DNA of 64,000 bases, from NCBI RefSeq assembly GCF_022012305.1, contig NZ_JAKLTM010000010.1:28400-92399 (forward strand), in the 5' to 3' direction. This stretch comes from Ramlibacter paludis (lineage in GTDB: Bacteria > Pseudomonadota > Gammaproteobacteria > Burkholderiales > Burkholderiaceae_C). The translations under genes were made by a program, and so were the position numbers. Under the pieces are notes generated by a model. The model searched no databases. It had not been told where the DNA came from and saw only the letters and a program-made list of their open reading frames with translations. This document shows positions 9,100 to 16,120 of this stretch, in pieces. Each line of letters begins with the position of its first letter. Positions within the stretch are counted from its first letter, which is position 1.

Positions 9100-9120
9100 T
9101 TGCTTGCTCCGGATGCGTGG

Positions 9121-9141
9121 AGGTGCATCCCGCATCCACCT
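9121..9141. promoter_or_regulatory. NsrR-type operator over the nirK promoter
   Basis: AGGTGCAT-N5-ATCCACCT is a 21-bp palindrome with one mismatched pair, of the same layout as the NsrR consensus (AAGNTGYAT...ATRCANCTT). A TAAGGT hexamer at its upstream edge (9138-9143, minus strand) could be the -10. Its centre (9131) is 41.5 bases from the centre of the FNR-type box, so it would lie on the nirK transcription start. An nsrR gene lies nearby. Confidence 0.6.
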
Positions 9142-9165
9142 TATGCGCGGACTCTTCCGGCGCGC

Positions 9166-9179
9166 TTGATCTGCGTCAA
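9166..9179. promoter_or_regulatory. FNR/DNR-type box TTGAT-N4-GTCAA shared by divergent nirK and norB operons
   Basis: TTGATCTGCGTCAA matches the FNR/ANR/DNR consensus TTGAT-N4-ATCAA at nine of ten fixed positions, and exactly matches the TTGAC-N4-ATCAA form on the other strand. Its centre (9172.5) is 41.5 bases from the centre of the left NsrR-type palindrome and 45.5 from that of the right one, a spacing expected for class II activation of both divergent promoters under low oxygen or in response to NO. Confidence 0.65.
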
Positions 9180-9207
9180 ACCCTTGTCGGGCTGCTTGCG
9201 CGAAATT

Positions 9208-9228
9208 AGGTGCATCCGAAATACACCT
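9208..9228. promoter_or_regulatory. NsrR-type operator over the DUF2249-norB promoter
   Basis: AGGTGCAT-N5-ATACACCT is a 21-bp near-perfect palindrome (one mismatched pair) fitting the NsrR consensus better than the nirK copy. A TTAGGT hexamer (9206-9211) at its edge mirrors the TAAGGT of the nirK side. It lies 21 bases upstream of the DUF2249 ATG. NsrR bound here would block the norB-nsrR transcript until NO damages its Fe-S cluster. Confidence 0.68.
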
Positions 9229-9248
9229 TCAAGGACAGAGGAGTTTTC

Positions 9249-9539
9249 ATGACCGCAACCGCCCCCCGCATCGACGTGCGCGCCATTCCGCCGCGCGAGC
9301 GCCACCCGCTGATCTTCTCGACCTTCCAGGCACTCGCCACCGGCCAGGCGCTGGAACTCGTGAACGACCACGACCCGCGGCCGCTGTATTACCAGTTCAA
9401 CGCGCAGGTGCCCGGCGAGTTCTCGTGGGATTACCTGCAGAACGGCCCGGACCTCTGGCGCGTGGCCATCACCCGCACCGGCGACGCGCAAGGCGCGGCC
9501 GCCGGCAGCTGCTGCGGCGGCGGTTGCGGCGGCGCCTGA
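9249..9539 (+). CDS. DUF2249-domain protein with Cys-rich tail
   Basis: A 96-residue cytoplasmic protein. Residues ~8-75 match the DUF2249 (TusA-like) pattern 'IDVRAIPPRERHPLIFSTFQAL...GQALELVNDHDPRPLYYQF...W'. The last ten residues form a Gly/Cys tail, SCCGGGCGGA, with Cys88, Cys89 and Cys93, suited to binding metal or an Fe-S or thiol intermediate. DUF2249 proteins are often found beside denitrification and NO-detoxification genes, but their biochemical function is not established. It is the first gene of the norB operon, 31 bases before norB. Start ATG 9249 follows GAGGAG; an in-frame ATG at 9210 lies within the NsrR-type site. Confidence 0.82.
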   Translation: MTATAPRIDVRAIPPRERHPLIFSTFQALATGQALELVNDHDPRPLYYQFNAQVPGEFSWDYLQNGPDLWRVAITRTGDAQGAAAGSCCGGGCGGA

Positions 9540-9570
9540 ACCAACGAATTTTCCGAGGAGGAATAACATC

Positions 9571-11841
9571 ATGAGCAACGGCAAGACACTCTGGCGCTGG
9601 CTGGCACTGATCTTCGTGCTGTCCTTCGGCGCCCTCGGCTACCTGGGCTGGCAGATCTACCTGACCGCCCCTCCGATTCCCAAGGCGGTCGTCTCGGCCA
9701 GCGGGCAGACCCTGTTCACGGGCGAGCAGGTGCAGCGCGGCCAGCAGGTCTGGCTCGCCAGCGGCGGCCAGCAGCAAGGCAGCGTCTGGGGCCACGGCGC
9801 CTACGTCGCGCCCGACTGGTCGGCCGACTGGCTGCACCGCGAGGCGACGGCCTTGCGCGACCTGCGCGCCCGGTCCGTCGCGCACGACGCAACCTCGCTC
9901 ACGCCGGCCGAGCGCGGCGCGCTGCAGGGGATCGTGCAGGACGAGATGCGCCGCAACACCTATGACGCCGCCAGCGGCCAGGTGACCGTGAGCGACCTGC
10001 GGGCGCAGGCGATCCGCCAGGTGGCGGACCACTACGCGGGCCTGTTCGGCACCGATCCGGCACTGGAAAAGCTGCGCGAGCAATACGCGATGACCACGGA
10101 CGAAGTGCCGCAGGCCGCCGACCGTGCAGCGCTCACCGCCTTCTTCTTCTGGACCTCCTGGGCTGCGGCCACCGACCGTCCGGGCGAGGCCGGCCTCTCG
10201 TACACCAGCAACTGGCCGCACGAGCCGCTGGTGGGCAACACCATGACGTCGTCGGCCGCCGTCTGGTCGATGGCCTCCATCATCCTGCTGCTCGCCGCGA
10301 TCGCCGCCATGCTGTGGCTGCACGGCGCCGGCAAGCACGAAGAGGAGGCGCGCCCGCCGCAGTCCGACCCGCTGCTTGGCGTCGCGGCGACGCCTTCGAT
10401 GAAGGCCACGCGCAAGTACTTCTTCGTGGTGATCGGCCTCATGCTGCTGCAGATCGCCATGGGCGCCATCACCGCGCACTACGCGGTGGAGGGCCAGGCC
10501 TTCTTCGGCATCCCGCTGGCCGAAGTGCTGCCCTACGTGGTGAGCCGCACGGTGCACACGCAGGTCGGCATCTTCTGGATCGCCACCGCCTGGCTGGCCA
10601 CCGGCCTCTACATCGCGCCGCTGCTCGGGGGCAAGGAGCCGAGGTTCCAGAAGCTGGGCGTCGACTTCCTGTTCTATGCGCTGCTGCTGATCGTGGTCGG
10701 CTCCACCGCCTTCGGCTGGCTGGGCAACCTGCAGCGCAGCGGCACCGACTTCAGCTTCTGGATCGGCAACCAGGGCCTGGAATTCACCAGCATGGGCCGC
10801 GTCTGGCAGTACCTGCTGTTCGTCGGCCTGCTGCTGTGGGCCGTGCTGCTCGCCCGCGCGCTCTGGCCGGCATTGAAGACGCCTTCGGAAAGCCGCGGCC
10901 TGATCGCCATGGTGTTCCTGTCGGCCACCTGCATCGGCGGCTTCTACGCCACCTCGCTCGCCTGGGGCCAGCACACGCACTACTCGATGGTCGAATACTG
11001 GCGCTGGTGGCTGGTGCACCTGTGGGTGGAAGGCTTCTTCGAAGTGTTCGCCACGGCCGTCATCGCGCTGATCTTCACCAAGCTGGGGCTGGTGCGCGCA
11101 TCGAGCGCGAACCGCGCCATCGTGGCCGAAACCATCGTGTTCCTGTTCGGCGGCATCCTGGGCACGCTGCACCACCTGTACTGGACCGGCACGCCGACCT
11201 CGGTGATCGCCGTCGGCGCCGTGTTCTCCGCGCTGGAAGTCGTGCCGCTCACGCTGATCGGCCTGGAGGCGCTGCAGAACTGGAGGCGCTCGCAAGGCGT
11301 GGCCTGGCTCGCGGCCTACAAGTGGCCGGTGCTGTGCTTCGTCGCCGTCGGCTTCTGGAACACCGTCGGCGCCGGCCTGCTCGGCTTCGCGATCAACCCC
11401 CCGGCCTCGCTGTACTACGTGCAAGGCCTGAACATGACGGCGGCCCACGGCCATGCCGCGCTGTTCGGTGTCTACGGCATGCTGGGCATCGGCCTCATGC
11501 TGTTCTGCCTGCGCGGCCTCTATGCGCGCGGCCTGCATGCCGACAGCCTGCTCAAGCCCGCCTACTGGGGCCTGAACATCGGCCTGGCCATGATGGTGTT
11601 CCTGTCGCTGCTGCCGGCCGGCATCTACCAGGCCTGGGCCAGCATCACGCAAGGCCTCTGGTATGCACGCTCGCCGGCGATCATCCACTCGCCCGTGATG
11701 GAAGCGCTGGTCTGGCTGCGCGTGCCGGGCGACATCCTGTTCTCGATCGGCGCGCTCTACCTGGGTGTCTATGCGCTGCGGCTGCTGCGCCGCGGCCAGG
11801 CGGGAGCCACCGTGCCGGCCGGGGCAGCCACTGCCCGCTGA
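9571..11841 (+). CDS. norB: Quinol-dependent nitric oxide reductase, single-subunit qNor
   Basis: A 756-residue inner-membrane enzyme reducing 2 NO to N2O with quinol electrons. An N-terminal membrane helix (residues ~10-30) and a ~190-residue periplasmic domain (cytochrome-c-like but without CxxCH) precede about 13 helices of the heme-copper-oxidase fold. Ligand motifs are 'GAITAHYAVEG', 'RTVHTQVGIFWIATAWL', 'GQHTHYSMVEYWRWWLVHLWVEGFFE' (His plus Glu), 'LGTLHHLYWTG' (the metal-site HH) and 'MTAAHGHAALFGVYG'. Fusion of the NorC-like domain and length mark qNor rather than cNor. The ribosome-binding site is GAGGAGGAA. Co-transcribed with nsrR, it removes NO made by NirK next door. Confidence 0.95.
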   Translation: MSNGKTLWRWLALIFVLSFGALGYLGWQIYLTAPPIPKAVVSASGQTLFTGEQVQRGQQVWLASGGQQQGSVWGHGAYVAPDWSADWLHREATALRDLRARSVAHDATSLTPAERGALQGIVQDEMRRNTYDAASGQVTVSDLRAQAIRQVADHYAGLFGTDPALEKLREQYAMTTDEVPQAADRAALTAFFFWTSWAAATDRPGEAGLSYTSNWPHEPLVGNTMTSSAAVWSMASIILLLAAIAAMLWLHGAGKHEEEARPPQSDPLLGVAATPSMKATRKYFFVVIGLMLLQIAMGAITAHYAVEGQAFFGIPLAEVLPYVVSRTVHTQVGIFWIATAWLATGLYIAPLLGGKEPRFQKLGVDFLFYALLLIVVGSTAFGWLGNLQRSGTDFSFWIGNQGLEFTSMGRVWQYLLFVGLLLWAVLLARALWPALKTPSESRGLIAMVFLSATCIGGFYATSLAWGQHTHYSMVEYWRWWLVHLWVEGFFEVFATAVIALIFTKLGLVRASSANRAIVAETIVFLFGGILGTLHHLYWTGTPTSVIAVGAVFSALEVVPLTLIGLEALQNWRRSQGVAWLAAYKWPVLCFVAVGFWNTVGAGLLGFAINPPASLYYVQGLNMTAAHGHAALFGVYGMLGIGLMLFCLRGLYARGLHADSLLKPAYWGLNIGLAMMVFLSLLPAGIYQAWASITQGLWYARSPAIIHSPVMEALVWLRVPGDILFSIGALYLGVYALRLLRRGQAGATVPAGAATAR

Positions 11842-11850
11842 AGGAAAGCC

Positions 11851-12294
11851 ATGAAGCTCACGCTCTTCACCGACTACAGCATGCGCGTGCTGATCTACCT
11901 GGCCGCGCGGCCGGGGGAGCGCGCGACCATCGCGCAAGTCGCGGGCGCCTACGGCATCTCCGAGCACCACCTGGTGAAGGTGGTCCACTTCCTCGGCCAG
12001 GCGGGCTGGCTGCGCAACGTGCGCGGCAAGGGCGGCGGGCTGGAGCTGGCCCAGGAGCCGGACCAGATCGTGCTCGGCGAAGTCGTGCGCGCCACGGAGG
12101 GCGAGGCGGCGGTGGCCGAATGCTTCGGCCCCGACCACGGCAACTGCTGCATCGAGCCCGCCTGCCGGCTGCGCGGCGTGCTGCGCGAAGCAGTGGCCGC
12201 GTTCGAGGCCGTGCTCGATCGCTACACGCTGGCCGACGTGTCCGGCAACAGGAAACAGCTCGCGCAGCTGCTGTTCTTCCCGCGGGCCGCATGA
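11851..12294 (+). CDS. nsrR: Rrf2-family nitric-oxide-sensing repressor NsrR
   Basis: A 147-residue transcription factor with an N-terminal winged helix-turn-helix ('MKLTLFTDYSMRVLIYLA', 'YGISEHHLVKVVHFLGQAGWLRNVRGKGGGLEL') and the Fe-S-binding loop 'CFGPDHGNCCIEPACRL' with Cys91, Cys99/100 and Cys105, spaced as in E. coli NsrR. NsrR represses NO-response genes until NO reacts with its cluster. It is the third gene of the DUF2249-norB transcript, 9 bases after norB, so it is probably autoregulated through the palindromes at 9121 and 9208. The alternative IscR is unlikely because spacing, the C-terminal 'LDRYTLADV' and context all point to NsrR. Confidence 0.92.
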   Translation: MKLTLFTDYSMRVLIYLAARPGERATIAQVAGAYGISEHHLVKVVHFLGQAGWLRNVRGKGGGLELAQEPDQIVLGEVVRATEGEAAVAECFGPDHGNCCIEPACRLRGVLREAVAAFEAVLDRYTLADVSGNRKQLAQLLFFPRAA

Positions 12295-12623
12295 TGGACG
12301 CGCCCTTCGCCTATGCAGGGCCGCCGGAGCTGCTGCCCGTCACGATGAAAGCGCTGCAGGGCGTGGTCGATCCGGAAGTCGCGCTCGACATCGTCAACGT
12401 GGGACTGGTCTACGGCGTCACCGTCGAAGCCGGCCGCATGGACGTGCACCTGACGATGACCTCCGCTGCCTGCCCGGTGGCGGACGTGATCGTGTCGGAA
12501 GTGGAGGACGCCCTCGACGCGGCCTTGCCGCCCGAACTGAAGATCCACGTCGAACTGGTCTGGGAGCCGCCATGGTCGCCGCAGCGCATGAGCCCGCGGG
12601 CTCGCGCCTTCATGGGCTGGTGA
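12291..12623 (+). CDS. DUF59/MIP18-family Fe-S assembly-type protein
   Basis: A 110-residue protein with the MIP18/SufT-like DUF59 core: 'VTMKALQGVVDPEVALDIVNVGLVYGVTVEAGRMDVHLTMTSAACPVADVIVSEV'. The 'DPEV..DIVNVGLVY' element and the Cys in 'TSAACPVAD' are typical. Such proteins help load or repair Fe-S clusters. Here it begins inside the nsrR stop (ATGATG at 12291), so it may serve NsrR or repair NO-damaged clusters; that is inference from position. It overlaps the following membrane-protein gene by 52 bases, an unusually long overlap. Confidence 0.85.
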   Translation: MMDAPFAYAGPPELLPVTMKALQGVVDPEVALDIVNVGLVYGVTVEAGRMDVHLTMTSAACPVADVIVSEVEDALDAALPPELKIHVELVWEPPWSPQRMSPRARAFMGW

Positions 12624-13696
12624 GCGCACGCGGCGCCGTCGCCGCGGTGCTCGTCGTGTCCGTCGCCGGTTCGCTGCTTGCCGGCATGGCCGGCGGACTC
12701 CTGCGGGTGGGAGTCGCCACGACCAGCGCGGACTGGGTGGGCCGCGCCGCCCTCGCCCACGCCGCCCTGATGCTGTGCGGCTTCATGGGCACGGTGATCG
12801 CGATCGAACGCGCGGTGGCGGCGAAGCGGCGCTTCGCCTGGAGCGTGCCGCTGCTCTCCGGTGCCGCCGGGGTGCTGCTGCTGCAGGGCGCGGACGGCCT
12901 CGCCGGAACCTTGCTGGCCCTGGCGGGCCTGGCCTTCCTCGCCGTGAACCTGCAGTTGCTGCAGCGCCAGCGGGCGCCCCACACGGTGCTGCTGCTGGCC
13001 GGCGCCGGTGCCTGGTGCGCCGGCAACCTGCTGTTCGCGGCTGGCGCCGGTCCGGCTGCGGTGCTGCCTTGGTGGTTCGCCTTCCTCGTGATGACGGTGG
13101 CGGCGGAACGGCTGGAGATGACTCGCCTGATGCGGCGGCGGCCGGCGGCGCAGCCACTGCTCGTGATCGTGCTGGCCTTGCTCCTGCTCGGCGCCGCGCT
13201 GTCGGCGGCGTGGCCGGCGGGCGGCGGCGTGCTGTTCGGTGCCGCCTTGCTGGCGCTGGCCGGCTGGCTGTTCACCTTCGACATCGCCCGCCGCACCGTG
13301 CGGGCGCAAGGCCTGCCGCGCTACATGGCCGTCTGCCTGCTGGCCGGCTATGCCTGGCTGGCCGCCGGCGGCCTTGCCTGGGCGGCGACCGCGCTGGGTG
13401 CGCCCGCGCGCGACCTCGCGCTGCACGGCCTCGGCCTCGGCTTTCTCTTCAGCATGGTCTTCGGCCACGCGCCGGTGATCCTGCCGGCCATCGCACGCGT
13501 CAAGCTGCTGTTCGGCCGCTTCTTCTACCTTCCGCTGGCCGCACTGCACGCCTCGTTGCTGCTGCGCCTGGCCGGCGGCCTGTTCGATTTCGAGGCGCGC
13601 CGCGCCGGTGCCGTCTGCAACGCACTGGCGCTGGCCCTCTTCGCCCTGACCCTCGCAGCGTCCGCCCTTGCCTGGCGGCGCCGCCATCCCGCATGA
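12572..13696 (+). CDS. Polytopic membrane protein of the NO island, unknown function
   Basis: A 374-residue, very Ala/Leu-rich protein with about eleven or twelve membrane segments. Recognisable elements are 'HAALMLCGFMGTVIAIERAVAAKRRFAW' and, near the C-terminus, 'LHGLGLGFLFSMVFGHAPVILPAIARVKL', which carries conserved-looking His residues within or near the membrane and recalls the NnrS style. It lies directly before nnrS, overlapping it by four bases, and after the DUF59 gene. I do not recognise an established family name. A role in heme or copper handling or in NO stress is plausible by context only. The ATG at 12572 starts inside the DUF59 gene. Confidence 0.8.
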   Translation: MVAAAHEPAGSRLHGLVSARGAVAAVLVVSVAGSLLAGMAGGLLRVGVATTSADWVGRAALAHAALMLCGFMGTVIAIERAVAAKRRFAWSVPLLSGAAGVLLLQGADGLAGTLLALAGLAFLAVNLQLLQRQRAPHTVLLLAGAGAWCAGNLLFAAGAGPAAVLPWWFAFLVMTVAAERLEMTRLMRRRPAAQPLLVIVLALLLLGAALSAAWPAGGGVLFGAALLALAGWLFTFDIARRTVRAQGLPRYMAVCLLAGYAWLAAGGLAWAATALGAPARDLALHGLGLGFLFSMVFGHAPVILPAIARVKLLFGRFFYLPLAALHASLLLRLAGGLFDFEARRAGAVCNALALALFALTLAASALAWRRRHPA

Positions 13697-14886
13697 AGCC
13701 ATTCCTCCGCATCGAAGAACCCCCGCGCCCCGCGCCACCGCAAGGCTTCGCCTTGTGGCAACTGGGCTTCCGGCCCCTCTACCTGCTGGCGAGTTCCTTC
13801 GCGGCGCTGTCGATCCTGCTGTGGGCGCTGCAGTTCACGGGACACCTGGCGGCGCCCTACCTGCCCGGCGCGCTGTGGCATGCCCACGAGATGCTGTTCG
13901 GCTTCACGCTGGCCGTGATCGTCGGCTTCCTGTTCACCGCGGGCAGGAACTGGTCGGGCCAGCCCACGCCCACCGGCAGCCTGCTGGCCGCCTTCTGTGC
14001 GCTGTGGCTCGCCGGCCGCGTGCTGGTGCTCACGCCCTGGGGCTGGGCCTCCGCGATCGTGAACGCGGCGTTTCCGCTGGCTGCGGCGATCGCACTGGCG
14101 ATTCCCTTCGCGCGCGCGGGCAACCGCCGCAACTACTTCTTCGTCGCGCTGCTGGCCCTGCTGGCGGCGGCGACGCTGGCCGTGCACCTGAACCAGCTGG
14201 GAGCGATCGCGCTGCCCGCCTGGGCGGGCATCGGCCTGGCGCTCGACGTGGTGCTCTTCATCCTGTGCGTGATGGGCGGGCGGGTGATTCCCATGTTCAC
14301 CAACAACGGCGTGCCCGGCGCGGGCGCGCAGCGGCGCAACGGGGTGGAGCGGCTGGCGCTGGGCGCCGTGCTGGCACTGCTCGCGGCCGACGCGCTGCGC
14401 GCGCCCGCCTGGCTGCTGGCCGCGATCGCCGCCGCGGCCGCGGCCGCGCACCTCGCGCGCTGGCTGCTGTGGCAGCCGTGGAAAACCTTGCGCACGCCGC
14501 TGGTGTGGGTGCTGCACCTGGCCTATGCCTGGATCCCGGTCCACCTCGCGTTGCGGGCCCTCGCCGCGATGGACCGGATTCCGCCGTCGGCCGCTACGCA
14601 CGCACTGACCGTGGGTGCGGTCGGCGGCCTGGTGATCGGCATGATGACCCGCACCGCGCGCGGCCACACCGCGCGGCCCCTGCGCGCCGACGACTGGGAC
14701 ACCGCCGCTTACCTGCTGGTGGCGGCCGCTGCCTTCGTGCGCGTGCTGCTGCCGCTGGCGCAGCCGGCCTGGCTGCTGCAGGCGGTGCTCGGTTCGGCCC
14801 TGCTCTGGTCGACCGGCTTCGCCCTCTACACGGTGCGCTACTTCAATGCATTGACCCGCCCGCGCCTCGACGGCAAGGCGGGCTGA
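13693..14886 (+). CDS. nnrS: NnrS family heme- and copper-containing membrane protein
   Basis: A 397-residue inner-membrane protein with about twelve helices. NnrS signatures are 'FALWQLGFRPLYLLASSFAALSI', 'LWHAHEMLFGFTLAVIVGFLFTA', 'GRVIPMFTNNGVPG' and 'HALTVGAVGGLVIGMMTRTARGHTARPL'. The conserved His residues are candidate heme or copper ligands. NnrS relieves nitrosative stress in other bacteria, apparently by limiting dinitrosyl-iron complex formation, and is a frequent NsrR or NNR target. It is coupled to the upstream gene (ATGA overlap at 13693) and followed after 22 bases by the flavoprotein gene. Confidence 0.92.
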   Translation: MKPFLRIEEPPRPAPPQGFALWQLGFRPLYLLASSFAALSILLWALQFTGHLAAPYLPGALWHAHEMLFGFTLAVIVGFLFTAGRNWSGQPTPTGSLLAAFCALWLAGRVLVLTPWGWASAIVNAAFPLAAAIALAIPFARAGNRRNYFFVALLALLAAATLAVHLNQLGAIALPAWAGIGLALDVVLFILCVMGGRVIPMFTNNGVPGAGAQRRNGVERLALGAVLALLAADALRAPAWLLAAIAAAAAAAHLARWLLWQPWKTLRTPLVWVLHLAYAWIPVHLALRALAAMDRIPPSAATHALTVGAVGGLVIGMMTRTARGHTARPLRADDWDTAAYLLVAAAAFVRVLLPLAQPAWLLQAVLGSALLWSTGFALYTVRYFNALTRPRLDGKAG

Positions 14887-14908
14887 CCCACGACAGGAAA
14901 TGACGACG

Positions 14909-16120
14909 ATGGACAGACCTTCAGCAATGGAACAGGCGCGCGCCTCCGGCCTGCAACCCTGGAACTTCGGCGGACGCACCTTGCTGCCCGTGGTGCAAGG
15001 CGGCATGGGCGTCGGCGTCTCCGCCGGCGGGCTGGCCGGCACCGTGGCTTCCTTCGACGCGCTGGGCACGATCTCCTCGGTCGACCTGCGCCGCCTGCAT
15101 CCCGACCTGATGGAACGCACCGGCGAGCTCGAGGGCCCCGAAGCCAAGGCGCTGATCGACGCCGCCAACGGCGAGGCGCTCGCCCGCGAGATCGCGCGCG
15201 CCCGCGACCTCGCGCAGGGGCGCGGCCTCGTCGCGGTCAACGTGATGCGCGCCCTCGACCAGTACGCGACCTACGTGCGGCAGGCGCTGGAAAGCGGCGC
15301 CGACGCGCTGGTGGTGGGCGCCGGCCTGCCGCTGGACCTGCCGGACCTGGCGCGCGACTTCCCGCGGGTGGCGCTGGTGCCCATCCTGTCCGACGCCCGC
15401 GGCATCCAGCTGCTGGTGCGCAAGTGGGAGAAGAAAGGCCGCCTGCCCGATGCGATCGTGATCGAGCATCCGCGGCTGGCCGGCGGTCACCTGGGGGCGG
15501 CAAAAGTGGAAGACCTGAACGACCGGCGCTTCGACTTCGACGTCGTGCTGCCGGAAACGCTGGCCTTCTTCCGCCAGGCCGGCCTGGAAGGTCGCATTCC
15601 GCTGGTTGCAGCGGGTGGGATCTCCTGCCGCGAAGACATCCTGCGGCTGCAGGGGCTGGGCGCCGCCGCGGTGCAGCTGGGCACCGCCTTTGCCGTCACC
15701 AGCGAAGGCGACGCCAGCCTGGCATTCAAGCAGGTGCTGGCCGGCGCGCGGCCCGAAGACATCGTCGAATTCACCAGCGTCGCCGGCCTGCCCGCCCGCG
15801 CGGTGCGCACGCCCTGGCTGGACAAGTACCTGCGCCTGCAGGAACGGATGCAGGCGCACGCCCACGCCAAGGCGCACTGCACGATGTGGTTCGACTGCCT
15901 GTCCACCTGCGGCCTGCGCGACGGCAAGGCCGCCTGGGGCCAGTTCTGCATCGACAAGGTGCTTGGCCATGCGCTCGCCGGGGACGTGCGCAAAGGCCTA
16001 TTCTTCCGGGGTGCGGGACGGCTGCCTTTCGGCAGCGAGATCCGTCCGGTGCGCGATCTGCTCGCCTGGCTCTCCGGCAACCTGCCCGTCAACACCCCCG
16101 TGGAGGCCACATCCCCATGA
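14909..16120 (+). CDS. Nitronate monooxygenase-like FMN flavoprotein with C-terminal Cys cluster
   Basis: A 403-residue TIM-barrel flavoprotein of the 2-nitropropane dioxygenase family: 'LPVVQGGMGVGVSAGGLAGTVAS' at the N-terminus, 'ADALVVGAGLPLDLP', 'HPRLAGGHLGA' (a probable active-site His) and the phosphate-binding 'IPLVAAGGISCREDILRLQGLGAAAVQLGTAF'. Beyond the usual barrel is an extra ~90 residues with four Cys (C324-x5-C330-x3-C334-x12-C347), a possible Fe-S or metal site. Family members oxidise alkyl nitronates or act as FMN enoyl reductases; the role in an NO island is unknown. Start 14909 is preferred because AGGA lies ten bases upstream; an in-frame ATG at 14900 is too close to it. 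Confidence 0.85.
   Translation: MDRPSAMEQARASGLQPWNFGGRTLLPVVQGGMGVGVSAGGLAGTVASFDALGTISSVDLRRLHPDLMERTGELEGPEAKALIDAANGEALAREIARARDLAQGRGLVAVNVMRALDQYATYVRQALESGADALVVGAGLPLDLPDLARDFPRVALVPILSDARGIQLLVRKWEKKGRLPDAIVIEHPRLAGGHLGAAKVEDLNDRRFDFDVVLPETLAFFRQAGLEGRIPLVAAGGISCREDILRLQGLGAAAVQLGTAFAVTSEGDASLAFKQVLAGARPEDIVEFTSVAGLPARAVRTPWLDKYLRLQERMQAHAHAKAHCTMWFDCLSTCGLRDGKAAWGQFCIDKVLGHALAGDVRKGLFFRGAGRLPFGSEIRPVRDLLAWLSGNLPVNTPVEATSP

Noticed and set aside
9100..9135. Upstream ATG start (9135) for nirK
   Set aside because: It lies within the NsrR-type operator and near the expected transcription start; GTG 9099 has a good ribosome-binding site and begins directly before the signal peptide.
9469..12138. 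Very long open frame antisense to norB and nsrR
   Set aside because: It mirrors the codon pattern of real genes in GC-rich DNA, has low-complexity Ala/Arg/His/Gln composition, no recognisable domain and no ribosome-binding site.
14887..16116. Cobalamin riboswitch ahead of the B12-dependent nrdJ
   Set aside because: The gene overlaps its upstream neighbour and the only spacer in reach (22 bases) is far too short for a B12 aptamer.
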